DNA from: CAYMUN01 sp964393835
GTDB taxonomy: Bacteria; Patescibacteriota; Saccharimonadia; Saccharimonadales; UBA4665
Reading direction: 5' to 3'
NCBI GenBank assembly: GCA_964393835.1
Contig: CAYMUN010000005.1
Location: 1 to 64,000, forward strand
Length of the DNA stretch: 64,000 nucleotides
This document shows, one piece after another, positions 16,500 through 24,975 of this stretch. Below the pieces are notes generated by a model. It searched no databases. It was given only the letters and a program-made list of their open reading frames with translations, and was not told the DNA's origin. The stretch's first letter is position 1. Every line of letters begins with the position of its first letter. The translations under genes were made by a program, and so were the position numbers.

Positions 16500-16781
16500 G
16501 TGCCTGAACCATTGAGCCAAAAAGTTACCATCACGCTGCCAGCGACGCTTTTGGCAAAATTGGATAAACTAGCGGCCTACGGCTATGCCAGTCGCACTGA
16601 TATCATTCGTCAGGCGGTCGTACAACTGATTCACGAACCGCAAAATGAGTTGATTGTTAGTCCTGATACGGTGGTCACCGGTAAAATGTATGACTATATT
16701 AAAACCGACCATCCCTACCTCGATCCGGACGACACGGTACTGATACGCTTCTTATACAAGCAAAAAATGAGCGGCGACTAA
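16500..16781 (+). CDS. Ribbon-helix-helix (CopG/Arc-type) transcriptional regulator
   Basis: 93 residues from GTG. The RHH core is KVTITLPATLLAKLDKLA followed by SRTDIIRQAVVQLI: a beta strand for the major groove and two helices. The C-terminal half (MYDYIKTDHPYLDPDD) may bind a ligand or partner. An upstream in-frame ATG (16482) lacks an RBS, whereas AAAGGAG sits five bases before the GTG, so GTG is chosen. It lies upstream of a TRM11-like methyltransferase and rpmA, with phased operator-like repeats upstream. Confidence 0.8.
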   Translation: MPEPLSQKVTITLPATLLAKLDKLAAYGYASRTDIIRQAVVQLIHEPQNELIVSPDTVVTGKMYDYIKTDHPYLDPDDTVLIRFLYKQKMSGD

Positions 16782-16787
16782 ACAGGT

Positions 16788-16793
16788 TATACT
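16788..16793 (+). promoter_or_regulatory. -10 element of the TRM11-like gene
   Basis: TATACT six bases before ATG 16800, just after the RHH stop. It gives the methyltransferase-rpmA pair its own leaderless start, separate from RHH readthrough. Confidence 0.5.
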
Positions 16794-16799
16794 GGGGAG

Positions 16800-18041
16800 A
16801 TGCAAAGTTTATTGATTTTGGGGCGGCAGCCGGCGCTAGGGCTGGCTGAAGTGGAGAGCCTGTATGGAGCCTCCAAGCTCCAAAAGGTCGGGCGGCAAGC
16901 AGTGATTGTGGATGTCGATCCATGCTTATTGGCCTTTGACCGGCTGGGGGGCAGCGTGAAATTTTGCAAGCTGCTGACAACACTCGATACCACCCACTGG
17001 CGGGCCATCGAGAAATTTCTAGTCGATGTCTCTCCCGGCCACAGCCAATCCCTGCCAGAGGGGCGGCTGGAGCTGGGCCTGAGCGCCCTCGGTTTTGATG
17101 TCAGTACCAAGCAGCTGGAAGCCACCGGCCTGACCCTCAAAAAAGCTATCCGCAAATCCGGCGGCCGCTCCGTCCGTCTGGTGCCCAATAAAACGCCGGA
17201 ACTCAATGCCGCCCAGGTCATCCATAATAAGCTGACCGGCCCCAATGGCTGGGAAATCTACCTCATCAAAGACGGCCAAAAAACCATCGTCGCCCAAACC
17301 GTAAAAGTCCAAGCTATCGAATCGTATGCTCGCCGCGACCGCGAGCGCCCCAAACGCGACACCCGCGTCGGCATGCTGCCTCCAAAGTTAGCCCAGATCA
17401 TCATCAACCTGGCGAGCGGCCCGCTACCAAAGGAAAAATTGAGCTCAATCTGCGATATCCCGGCCGGCGATGTCATCCCCCGCCCCCAGATCGGCCAAAC
17501 GGTGCTTGATCTGTTTTGCGGCACCGGCGTTATCCTGCAAGAAGCTCTACTCATGGGCTACGATGTCTATGGCAGCGACCTGGAGCAACGAATGGTCGAC
17601 TATTCCCGCGTCAACCTGGAATGGCTGCGCCAGCTGTACGCGGCCCTCCCCGGTATCCAACGCCTGGAAACCGGTGACGCCACTACCCACACCTGGACGC
17701 CGCCGATCGACTTTGTGGCCAGTGAAACTTATCTGGGGCGTCCCTTTACTGCCATGCCCGCCCCGGAAGTTCTGGCCCAAACCATCGCCGACTGCAACCT
17801 AATTATTAAAAAATTCTTGCGGAATATCGACTCGCAGCTCCAGGCCGGCACCAGGTTGTGCCTGGCGATTCCCGCCTGGCAAATTAAACCCGGCCAATTC
17901 AAACACCTACCCCTTATTGACCAGATTGAGCAATTGGGCTATAATCGAGTTAGATTTGAGCAAGTGCGCGACCAGGATCTCCTCTATTACCGGGAAGACC
18001 AAATCGTCGCCCGCGAGCTGCTAGTAATCACAAGGAAGTAA
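16800..18041 (+). CDS. TRM11-family SAM-dependent RNA methyltransferase
   Basis: 413 residues. The N-terminal half looks like a diverged THUMP/N-terminal ferredoxin region and ends in YARRDRERPKRDTRVGMLPPKLAQIIINLA, the junction typical of archaeal Trm-G10/TRM11 enzymes. Motif I is VLDLFCGTGVILQEALLMG. The catalytic motif IV, usually DPPYG, reads ASETYLG here, lacking both prolines. The family makes N2-methylguanosine in tRNA; target here unknown. It is followed four bases later by rpmA, suggesting a translation-linked role. Confidence 0.75.
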   Translation: MQSLLILGRQPALGLAEVESLYGASKLQKVGRQAVIVDVDPCLLAFDRLGGSVKFCKLLTTLDTTHWRAIEKFLVDVSPGHSQSLPEGRLELGLSALGFDVSTKQLEATGLTLKKAIRKSGGRSVRLVPNKTPELNAAQVIHNKLTGPNGWEIYLIKDGQKTIVAQTVKVQAIESYARRDRERPKRDTRVGMLPPKLAQIIINLASGPLPKEKLSSICDIPAGDVIPRPQIGQTVLDLFCGTGVILQEALLMGYDVYGSDLEQRMVDYSRVNLEWLRQLYAALPGIQRLETGDATTHTWTPPIDFVASETYLGRPFTAMPAPEVLAQTIADCNLIIKKFLRNIDSQLQAGTRLCLAIPAWQIKPGQFKHLPLIDQIEQLGYNRVRFEQVRDQDLLYYREDQIVARELLVITRK

Positions 18042-18045
18042 TTAT

Positions 18046-18318
18046 ATGTCACATGTCAAAGCCGGCGGTACCGCCAAAAACATCCATGACAGTCCGGGCC
18101 AACGCCTCGGCGTTAAGCTATTTGGCGGCGAAAAAGTCAAAACCGGCCAGGTCATCGTTCGTCAGGTCGGTATGAGCAAGCGCGCCGGCAAAGGCACTAA
18201 AATCAGCCGCAATTTCACGATTCACGCCGCCCACGACGGCATTGTCACCTATACTAAGCGCAAAGTCCGCCTCTTTAGCGGCCGCTCCGTCATGCGCACC
18301 GAAGTCACCGTCAAGTAG
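18046..18318 (+). CDS. rpmA: 50S ribosomal protein bL27
   Basis: 90 residues. It begins MSHVKAGGTAKNIHDSPGQR and continues LGVKLFGGEKVKTGQVIVRQ, the L27 core that reaches the peptidyl-transferase centre. No Firmicutes-type cleaved N-terminal extension. The KRAGKGTK stretch and the diverged C-terminus are acceptable for L27. AAGGA nine bases before the ATG provides an RBS. Probably cotranscribed with the TRM11-like gene; the usual partner rplU is not adjacent. Confidence 0.9.
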   Translation: MSHVKAGGTAKNIHDSPGQRLGVKLFGGEKVKTGQVIVRQVGMSKRAGKGTKISRNFTIHAAHDGIVTYTKRKVRLFSGRSVMRTEVTVK

Positions 18319-18334
18319 CATTCAGCCGATCTGA

Positions 18335-18754
18335 TCAGTTAGCCAGGTGTTGGCGGATGCGATCAATAACGTCAGAGATGACAACTTGGGATTTGACCAG
18401 ATAATCATCAGCGCCGAGGGCTTTGGCGCGTTCCTGGTCGGATTCTTGGCTGAGAGCTGTCAGCATGATGACCTTGAGATTGGCGGTTTCGGGAGTATTT
18501 CGCAAGATATCGAGGACGTCAAAGCCGCTGACTTTGGGCATCATGACATCGAGCAGCACCAGGTCTGGCTGGTAGGCGCGGGCTGAGGCCAGGGCTTCTT
18601 CGCCGTTGGCGACCCGGCGGACATCGAAACCCTCGGCCTGCAGGCGAGTCAGATAGACATTGGCTAGGGCGTCGTCGTCCTCGACGAGTAGGATTCGTTT
18701 CGGGTGCTTACTTGGTTCGGCGGGGATGGGATCGGATGTAGCGGTTAGTTCCAT
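18335..18754 (-). CDS. Stand-alone response-regulator receiver protein
   Basis: 139 residues, single CheY-like domain after a 17-residue polar lead. Canonical residues are intact: acidic VEDDD, phosphoacceptor in LVLLDVMMPKVSG, switch Thr in MLTAL and Lys in YLVKS. No output domain, so it acts through protein contacts. No cognate kinase nearby. It contrasts with the degenerate receiver at 11533-11928. A -10-like TACCAT lies seven bases before the ATG. Convergent with rpmA with a 16-base gap. Confidence 0.88.
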   Translation of the reverse strand: MELTATSDPIPAEPSKHPKRILLVEDDDALANVYLTRLQAEGFDVRRVANGEEALASARAYQPDLVLLDVMMPKVSGFDVLDILRNTPETANLKVIMLTALSQESDQERAKALGADDYLVKSQVVISDVIDRIRQHLAN

Positions 18755-18794
18755 ACAGGTTATGGTAACTTAGAACCGGACAGCTGGCAAGAGG

Positions 18795-20411
18795 CTAGCT
18801 GGCGCGCTCGGCCAATACCGCTTTGATGAAACCGTCAAACATCGGATGCGGTCGATTGGGCCGGCTTTTGAATTCCGGATGAAACTGGCTGGCTAACAAG
18901 AATGGGTGGTCAATTCCCTCGATGATTTCCACCAGGTCATTATCGGGGTTGATGCCGGTGGCGCGAATCCCCCATGCCTCATATTGGTCACGGTAGTCGT
19001 TATTACATTCACCACGGTGGCGGTGGCGCTCCACGATTGAGGTCTCGCCGTAAGTCTTGGCCGCCAGGCTGTTCTTTTGCAGCTGGCAATTGTAGTCGCC
19101 GAGACGCATGGTGCCGCCGGTCATGTGCTTGTCGACCTGGTCGGCCATAGTGGTAATAATCAGGTCGGGACTGTCGGGGTCGAGCTCAAAGGTGTTGGCG
19201 TCTTTGAGACCGGCGTTACGGGCGGCAGCGATGACTGCCATCTGGAGGCCTAAGCAGAGACCGAGATATGGCAATTTGGCGGTAAGGGCATGCTGGGCGG
19301 CTTTAATTTTGCCCTCCAGGCCGCGTTGGCCAAAGCCACCGGGTACCACGATGCCGTCATAGCCCAAGAGCTCGGGCGCGATGTCATTACCCTTTTCGTC
19401 AAATTTGGAAGCATCAATCCAGGTAATATCGACCCCCGTTTTATTGTGCCAGGCTGCGGCTTTGAGAGCTTCAAAGACCGACATGTAGGTATCGGTGTTA
19501 TCCATATATTTGGCAACAAAGCCAATTTTGAGTGGCTCGCCGTGGTCGGTAGTAGCTAATTCCACGACTGCCCGCCAATCTTTGAGGTCAGGTTTGGAGG
19601 CTTTGAGATCCAGTTGATCGGTAATGACGTCGGCGATCCCGGTGTCCTCTAGGGTCAGGGGCACTTCGTAAATACTGCGAGCATTGGGCAGCAAGGCAAT
19701 GGCCTCTTCGGCCACGCCGCTAAATAACGCCAGCTTGCGCTTGACGCCGTCGTTGGCTGGCTGTTCGCTGCGGCCGACCAGGATATCCGGCGCGATACCG
19801 AGACCGCGCAGCTCGCGGACGCTGTTTTGGGCCGGCTTGGTCTTGGTTTCGTTGCTGGCGCCGAGGTATGGCAGATAGACGACATGGACATAGACACAAT
19901 TCTGGAGGCCAACTTTGAGGCCCAGCTCGCGGATAGCTTCCACAAACGACAAAGATTCATAATCGCCTACCGTGCCGCCGATTTCGACGATATGCACGTC
20001 ATAGCCCTCTCCCGCCTTGATAATCCAATCCTGGATAGCGCCGGTGAGATGCGGGATGATCTGGACATCGTCGCCCTCAAACTTGCCGGCCCGTTCGTCC
20101 TGGATCAGTTTTTGCAGTACGCGGCCGCTCATCAGACTGCTGGCGCTGGTCATTTCCTCATCGACGAAACGCTCGTAGTGGCCAAGATCCAGATCGGTCT
20201 CGGCGCCGTCTTTAGTGACAAAGCACTCGCCGTGCTCACGGGGGTTAAGCAGTCCGGCATCGACATTGAGATAGGGGTCGCATTTCTGGAGGTTGACCCT
20301 CAAACCCCGAGCTTTGAGGAGGTTGCCGATCGAGGCGGCCGTGATACCTTTCCCTAATCCGGAAAGCACGCCCCCTGTCACAAACACATATTTAGTCGCT
20401 TTGCCAGCCAC
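18795..20411 (-). CDS. pyrG: CTP synthase
   Basis: 538 residues, full length. The amidoligase domain starts KYVFVTGGVLSGLGKGITAA (ATP/UTP site) and includes LNVDAGLLNPREHGE. The glutamine amidotransferase domain carries the nucleophile in YLGLCLGLQMAV and the His in ASQFHPEFKSRP. Converts UTP, ATP and glutamine to CTP in the cytoplasm. Starts at GTG with GAGAGG about nine bases upstream. Conserved pyrimidine step in a genome that seems to salvage many precursors. Confidence 0.97.
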   Translation of the reverse strand: MAGKATKYVFVTGGVLSGLGKGITAASIGNLLKARGLRVNLQKCDPYLNVDAGLLNPREHGECFVTKDGAETDLDLGHYERFVDEEMTSASSLMSGRVLQKLIQDERAGKFEGDDVQIIPHLTGAIQDWIIKAGEGYDVHIVEIGGTVGDYESLSFVEAIRELGLKVGLQNCVYVHVVYLPYLGASNETKTKPAQNSVRELRGLGIAPDILVGRSEQPANDGVKRKLALFSGVAEEAIALLPNARSIYEVPLTLEDTGIADVITDQLDLKASKPDLKDWRAVVELATTDHGEPLKIGFVAKYMDNTDTYMSVFEALKAAAWHNKTGVDITWIDASKFDEKGNDIAPELLGYDGIVVPGGFGQRGLEGKIKAAQHALTAKLPYLGLCLGLQMAVIAAARNAGLKDANTFELDPDSPDLIITTMADQVDKHMTGGTMRLGDYNCQLQKNSLAAKTYGETSIVERHRHRGECNNDYRDQYEAWGIRATGINPDNDLVEIIEGIDHPFLLASQFHPEFKSRPNRPHPMFDGFIKAVLAERAS

Positions 20412-20472
20412 TGCTACAACCTCTCTTAATCGTCTTATGCTACGCTATTTTGCCCCTGTTGGCAAGCAAGTC

Positions 20473-21675
20473 TTATTTATTGAGGTAAGCTTGGGCGACC
20501 TGTAGCTGGGTGTCTTTTTCGGCCTTAAGGTCGGCGTCGGAGATTTTTACGGTTTTGTCAGGAGCGATGCCTTTGTGATTAATATTTTGGCCACTGGGGC
20601 GGTACCAGCTGGCGACCGTAACTTTAAGCTGTGAGCCGTCGTTGAAATTCACCAGTTGCTGCACAACACCCTTGCCATAACTCTTTTCTCCAATCAGGTA
20701 CGCTGCCTTGTTGTCGTGCAGTGCACCAGCCGTGATTTCCGAAGCCGAAGCGCTGCCGCCGTTGATCAAGACCACGGTCGGCATACCATTGAGCGTATTG
20801 CCGCCGAGAGCATAGCTACTATCAACCACTTGACTCCCGTGTTTTTCATCGAGAATTTTTTGGCCCTGCGGTAACCACAAACTAGAAACTTTAATTGCGG
20901 CGTCCAGTAAGCCACCAGGATCGTTGCGCATATCAAGAATCACGCCCTTTACATTTTTGGTTTTAAACTCATTGGCGGCCTTTTGGGCCAGCTCGACAGT
21001 GTCAGGAGAAAAGCTAGTAATCTGCAGATAGCCGATGTTGCCGTCCAGAATTTTAGTCTTCACGCTTGGCAAGTTGATATCTTGCCTCGTGATCGTCAGG
21101 TCAAGCGTCTGGGCCCGATTGCGCACCAACTGTAACTTGACCTTGGTGCCCTTGGGCCCCCGGATTTTACTAACCGCCTCGTCAACTGACATACCGGTAG
21201 TATTTTGACCATTGATAGTGGCGATCAAATCTTTGGCTTTGATACCAGCCTTATCAGCCGGCAATCCCTCGATCGGCGCGATAACTTGCAGGTTGCCGTC
21301 ACTATCGAGCTCCAGCTGGGCGCCAATGCCACTAAACGAGTTATTAAGCTCGTCACTAAAATCTTTGGCTTCTTTGGCAGTAAAGTACACGGTGTAAGGA
21401 TCTTTGGCGGCTGCAGCTAGACCGTGCTTGAGACCGTCCTCCAGCTGCTGCTCAGTTAGCTGGCCATCATAGTTATCTTTGAGCGACTGATAGACTTGGT
21501 TGGCAGTACTGTAATCAAGTTTAGCCGGCAAACCGGTAGCCACCGGCTTTTGGCGGTGAACAGTGAGATGCCCGTTGCCAATATTTACGCCCAGCCAAAA
21601 GATAGCCAGCAGGATAATAATATTCCCAACGCCGCGTGCCCATCGCCGTTTCCCTGCTTTTGGTGTTACCCTCAT
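20473..21675 (-). CDS. ctpA: S41 C-terminal processing peptidase
   Basis: 400 residues. One N-terminal membrane helix (about 16-34), a PDZ domain (LQVIAPIEGLPADKAGIKAKDLI), and the S41 protease core with catalytic Ser in INGGSASASEITAGAL and Lys in GEKSYGKGVVQQL. A periplasm-like or extracytoplasmic protease for surface proteins. TGC-TATACT at 21684-21692 ends eight bases before ATG: leaderless. It closes the hpf-secA-prfB-ftsEX-CHAP order, matching the position of ctpB after ftsX in Bacillus. Confidence 0.93.
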   Translation of the reverse strand: MRVTPKAGKRRWARGVGNIIILLAIFWLGVNIGNGHLTVHRQKPVATGLPAKLDYSTANQVYQSLKDNYDGQLTEQQLEDGLKHGLAAAAKDPYTVYFTAKEAKDFSDELNNSFSGIGAQLELDSDGNLQVIAPIEGLPADKAGIKAKDLIATINGQNTTGMSVDEAVSKIRGPKGTKVKLQLVRNRAQTLDLTITRQDINLPSVKTKILDGNIGYLQITSFSPDTVELAQKAANEFKTKNVKGVILDMRNDPGGLLDAAIKVSSLWLPQGQKILDEKHGSQVVDSSYALGGNTLNGMPTVVLINGGSASASEITAGALHDNKAAYLIGEKSYGKGVVQQLVNFNDGSQLKVTVASWYRPSGQNINHKGIAPDKTVKISDADLKAEKDTQLQVAQAYLNK

Positions 21676-21683
21676 TGCTATCT

Positions 21684-21692
21684 AGTATAGCA
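21684..21692 (-). promoter_or_regulatory. Extended -10 promoter of ctpA, leaderless
   Basis: TGCTATACT on the minus strand, eight bases from the ATG. The 20 bases up to and including the ATG differ from those at rseP by a single base (GATAGC versus GAGAGC). Confidence 0.65.
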
Positions 21693-21702
21693 GTACCGGT
21701 TT

Positions 21703-21738
21703 GGATCATCCAAGATCCACCTCTGGATGATCCTTTTT
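21703..21738 (+). terminator. Strong terminator-like hairpin on the non-coding strand
   Basis: GGATCATCC (21703-21711) and GGATGATCC (21725-21733) pair perfectly over nine bases around a 13-base loop, followed by five Ts. It would stop plus-strand transcription, but both flanking genes are minus-strand. On the coding strand an A-run precedes the stem and the ctpA -10 follows shortly after. Confidence 0.6.
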
Positions 21739-21746
21739 ATATTGCT

Positions 21747-22004
21747 CTAGGAATTGCTCAAGCTCACGTCACTACTTGGGTCAATTGGGACAGACAACTG
21801 CTTGACAATAACCCCTGCTCGACTGAAATATTCGGTTAAGGCATACCTGATAAGGCCACTCCGTGAGATATAGCTGTTTTTTGCCAATTCATCAACCCGC
21901 TGCAAAAGTTCTGGCGATATAACAAAATTTATCCTGATGCTGTAGAGACTATATGTATGCATAATGTATGTCGAATGGCTATCAATCGTATGTATGTTTT
22001 GCAT
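21747..22004 (-). CDS. Ribbon-helix-helix DNA-binding protein
   Basis: 85 residues from ATG 22004. The RHH core is SIRINFVISPELLQRVDELAKNS followed by SRSGLIRYALTEYF. The N-terminal residues before SIRIN are poorly constrained and the true start may be the ATG at 21962. The upstream DNA carries several ATGTATG repeats, probable autoregulatory sites, which overlap the proposed N-terminal codons. It lies between the CHAP hydrolase gene and ctpA on the same strand and may control the latter. Confidence 0.65.
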   Translation of the reverse strand: MQNIHTIDSHSTYIMHTYSLYSIRINFVISPELLQRVDELAKNSYISRSGLIRYALTEYFSRAGVIVKQLSVPIDPSSDVSLSNS

Positions 22005-22008
22005 ACAC
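21953..22008 (-). promoter_or_regulatory. ATGTATG repeat cluster, possible RHH operator
   Basis: ATGTATG occurs at 21953-21959, 21964-21970 and 21990-21996, and a near-inverted copy CATACAC at 22002-22008. The first two are 11 bases apart. The cluster overlaps the start region of the RHH gene. Confidence 0.45.
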
Positions 22009-22112
22009 ACCCCGTCTCCAGACCTATGATGGGCTTGGATTTCCTACTTTAGCACTACTTGCCGACGTCACCAAAAGATACGCGCCAAAGTGTTAAGTTT
22101 TTTAATTTGGGG

Positions 22113-23231
22113 CTAGAAGTGGATAAAGACCAGGCCGGCGGGGCTGACGCCGGAGCGAGTTGAGTAGCGACCGTCGAGCGAAGCATTGTACTGGCTGAGA
22201 TTAAAGGTACCGTTAGCGTTCACGCTCTCGACATACATTGCATGGCCGTAAAAGCCTGAGTTGCTGATGGCGACGGCGCCTGGGGTCGGCGTGTTGTCGA
22301 CCGGAATGCCGGAAGCACGGGCATTATCATCCCATTGATTAGCATTACCGATACCGCCCCAGTACGGCATATTGCGTCCCGAAGCAGCCACTCGAAAGGC
22401 GGTGTAGCTGACACATTCGCGGTTGTACATCCCCCACGAATCGATGACCGAGTCCTGGGGGATTTCGCACCAGCGAGCCGGATAACCGCCACCACAAGCC
22501 GGGCCGGTGCCAGGCGCGCCGCCGGCAAAGCGGCTGTTGGCCGCAATCTGGGCCCGGCGCAAAGCAGCTATCTGGCTGGAATTAGCATTGATCTGCTGGT
22601 TATAAGCATCTTGCTGCCCCTGGTTATAGGATAGCAACTGCTGTTGTTGAGCCTGGGTGCTGGCTAGTTGGGCATTCTGCTGCTTTTGGGACTCGACCAA
22701 AACGTCAAGTTGAAGCTTTTGCTTTTGCAGCTGGGCTTGCAAGGCTACAATTTCCTTAATAGTCGCATCCAGTTTTTGTTGAGCGATAATCCGGAATTCT
22801 TCTTTGTCGACATATTCACTGAGATTTTTGCTGGTAGCCAACTCCTCGATTGTCGACAGCTGACCGTCAACGTACATGGCAGTAATATTTTCACCGAGGA
22901 ATTTCTTTTGCTCGGCGATTTTGTTTTGAGCGTCAATAATTTGCTGCTGTAGGGCTGCCTGTTGGGCTTCATTGGCGACAATTTGGGCTTGGACAGCATT
23001 AATCTGGGCTTGGAGTTGGTTAATTGTCTCTTGGTAGCTGCCAGCTTGGGATTCTAAACCGTTTAGCACGCCCTGGGCGCTATTGTTTTGCTGCTGCAAG
23101 ACATTGATCTGCTCGTCAAATTGGTCAGCATGCACGACGACGGCACCGCTCACCAGAGCAGCTAGCGCCACACCGGCAAAGACAGCGCGCACCCTATAGA
23201 ATCGTTTTGGTATTTGTATTTTTTCGAGCAT
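22113..23231 (-). CDS. Secreted coiled-coil CHAP peptidoglycan hydrolase (PcsB-like)
   Basis: 372 residues. Signal peptide or anchor at about 10-35 (AVFAGVALAALVSGAVVVHA), a long Gln-rich coiled coil (about 37-225), a Gly/Pro linker, and a C-terminal CHAP domain with catalytic Cys in YNRECVSYTAFR and His in GFYGHAMYVES. This is the architecture of PcsB, the hydrolase activated by FtsEX, whose genes lie directly upstream. The frame opens further upstream, but that ATG overlaps the TATAAT box (23257-23262), so ATG 23231 is chosen. Confidence 0.88.
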   Translation of the reverse strand: MLEKIQIPKRFYRVRAVFAGVALAALVSGAVVVHADQFDEQINVLQQQNNSAQGVLNGLESQAGSYQETINQLQAQINAVQAQIVANEAQQAALQQQIIDAQNKIAEQKKFLGENITAMYVDGQLSTIEELATSKNLSEYVDKEEFRIIAQQKLDATIKEIVALQAQLQKQKLQLDVLVESQKQQNAQLASTQAQQQQLLSYNQGQQDAYNQQINANSSQIAALRRAQIAANSRFAGGAPGTGPACGGGYPARWCEIPQDSVIDSWGMYNRECVSYTAFRVAASGRNMPYWGGIGNANQWDDNARASGIPVDNTPTPGAVAISNSGFYGHAMYVESVNANGTFNLSQYNASLDGRYSTRSGVSPAGLVFIHF

Positions 23232-23313
23232 AGTTTTTATCTTTATGCGTAAGCTTATTATATCATGCCAAGTCAAATAGTACCCCCTAGTTGCTCGTGT
23301 TTAACTGATTCGT

Positions 23314-24264
23314 CTATTTCGTTTTGAATTTCAGGTAACGGTGGGTGGCAATGACAGAAGAAACCGTTCCTAATAGTATACCAATAGCGATTTGAAGTAG
23401 CAAAAGTTGGAAAAAATGCGCGTCAAAATAGGTATTGGCATAGTTGATGTCGAGCAGGCCCAGGCTGCTGGCTTGCAGGGCCCCGCTGCTGGCCAAAAAG
23501 GCCGAGTTGACGATCAAGATTGAAAATACCGCCGACAGCAGGCCGTAAATGGCGCTCTCCACCACGAACGGCCCGCGGATATAACTAGTGCTAGCCCCCA
23601 AGAGACGCATAATCTGGATCTCGTCACGGCGATTAAAAATAGCCATTTGAATGGTGTTAAAAATGGTCAGCGCGCAGGTTATGGCAAAGACCGCTACGCT
23701 GATAATTCCGATCTTGCGCAAAATATTGGTAGCATGGGCGATGTTGTCGATAGCTTCTTTGCGCTTGTCATTGTAAGACGGCGAATCAGCCGTTTGGAGT
23801 TTTTGGCGGTCGGGCGTCGTCAAAAAGTTTTTGATAGATTGGACTTCGTTAAGATCACGCGGATATATCTGAACCGTGGCTGGAATCGGGTTGTTAGCCT
23901 GAGTAATGGCGGTGGCCAGGCCGGCATTGCTCTGATTTTGCTTAATATAAGACGCCGTGGCGGCAGCTTTATCGAGGTAAACGACGCGGCTGACAGTCGG
24001 CTGCTTTTCCAGCTGGCTGATCAGGTCTTTAGCCTGAGCGGGGGTGGTGCTATCCAATAAGTAAACTGACACGCTAATTTTGTCAGTTATATCCTGTATG
24101 GTGTTTTGAAAACTGGCGTTGGCGATCAGTGAGAATAACACGATGGTTAGCGTGACCGCCATCACGGCCATCGCCGCGACGGCTAACGTCACATTGCGCA
24201 TAAAATTTACGATGCCGGTGTGGATGATGCGCCACAGCGTAGTGAGTCGTCGTTGCATATTCAT
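23314..24264 (-). CDS. ftsX: Cell-division permease FtsX
   Basis: 316 residues. An N-terminal helix after TLWRIIHTGIVNFMRN, a large outer loop (about 50-190, SVYLLDSTTPAQAKDLISQLEKQ), then three C-terminal helices with NRRDEIQIMRLLGASTSYIRGPFV, the FtsX/MacB signature. Couples cytoplasmic FtsE ATP hydrolysis to cell-wall hydrolase activation. Its ATG shares one base with the ftsE stop (TAATG). The CHAP hydrolase encoded next is the likely target. Confidence 0.93.
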   Translation of the reverse strand: MNMQRRLTTLWRIIHTGIVNFMRNVTLAVAAMAVMAVTLTIVLFSLIANASFQNTIQDITDKISVSVYLLDSTTPAQAKDLISQLEKQPTVSRVVYLDKAAATASYIKQNQSNAGLATAITQANNPIPATVQIYPRDLNEVQSIKNFLTTPDRQKLQTADSPSYNDKRKEAIDNIAHATNILRKIGIISVAVFAITCALTIFNTIQMAIFNRRDEIQIMRLLGASTSYIRGPFVVESAIYGLLSAVFSILIVNSAFLASSGALQASSLGLLDINYANTYFDAHFFQLLLLQIAIGILLGTVSSVIATHRYLKFKTK

Positions 24265-24947
24265 TAGATTTTGTAGGTCGCGTTAGCCCGATCGCTGGTG
24301 ATTTTACCGCCCTGGATGGTAACCACCCGGCGTTTCAACTTGTTGACGATTTCTTGGTTGTGGGTAGTTAGCAAGACAGTCGTGCCGTAGCGGTTAATTT
24401 TCTCTAAAACTTTGATGACGTCCCAAGCGTGTTTAGGATCAAGGTTGCCTGTCGGTTCGTCGGCAATCAAAATCCGCGGCTGACGGACGATGGCCCGGGC
24501 GATAGCCACCCGTTGACGTTCGCCGCCGGACAACTCGCGGGGCATGCGCTTTTCTTTGCCTTTGAGGTTAACGATATCCAGGACTTTGGGCACGGTATGC
24601 CGGATCTCACGGTTGCTGATGCCGACAATCTCTAGTGCAAAAGCCACGTTTTCAAATACCGTCTTATTAGGCAGCAGTTTGAAGTCTTGGAATACTACGC
24701 CGATCTTGCGCCGCAGCAGCGGGATGTCTTTGTCTTTTAATTTGTCGTAATCGATACCGCCGATAATGATCTTACCAGAGGTCGGCCGCTCTTCGCGGGT
24801 TAAGAGTTTTAAGAGCGTCGTCTTGCCCGCCCCGCTCTGGCCGACAACAATCACGAACTCCTTAGGCTCGACATGCAGCGTGATCCGCTCCAGCGCCGTG
24901 CCCTCAGTCCGGACATACTTCTTAGTTACCCTATCCAGTAAAATCAT
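24264..24947 (-). CDS. ftsE: Cell-division ATP-binding protein FtsE
   Basis: 227 residues. Walker A GQSGAGKTT, Q-loop VVFQDFKLLPNKTVFEN (the LLP context is typical of FtsE), signature LSGGERQRVAIARA, Walker B RILIADEPTGNLD and H-loop TTHNQ. ABC ATPase of the FtsEX complex. TATACT (24956-24961, preceded by TGG) ends eight bases before ATG. Overlaps ftsX as TAATG. Confidence 0.95.
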   Translation of the reverse strand: MILLDRVTKKYVRTEGTALERITLHVEPKEFVIVVGQSGAGKTTLLKLLTREERPTSGKIIIGGIDYDKLKDKDIPLLRRKIGVVFQDFKLLPNKTVFENVAFALEIVGISNREIRHTVPKVLDIVNLKGKEKRMPRELSGGERQRVAIARAIVRQPRILIADEPTGNLDPKHAWDVIKVLEKINRYGTTVLLTTHNQEIVNKLKRRVVTIQGGKITSDRANATYKI

Positions 24948-24975
24948 TACCCTCTAGTATACCATTGCCGTGATT

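Noticed and set aside
16307..16534. Minus-strand open frame between the flippase and RHH genes
   Set aside because: It overlaps the flippase promoter and the RHH operator and start; the predicted peptide has no domain.
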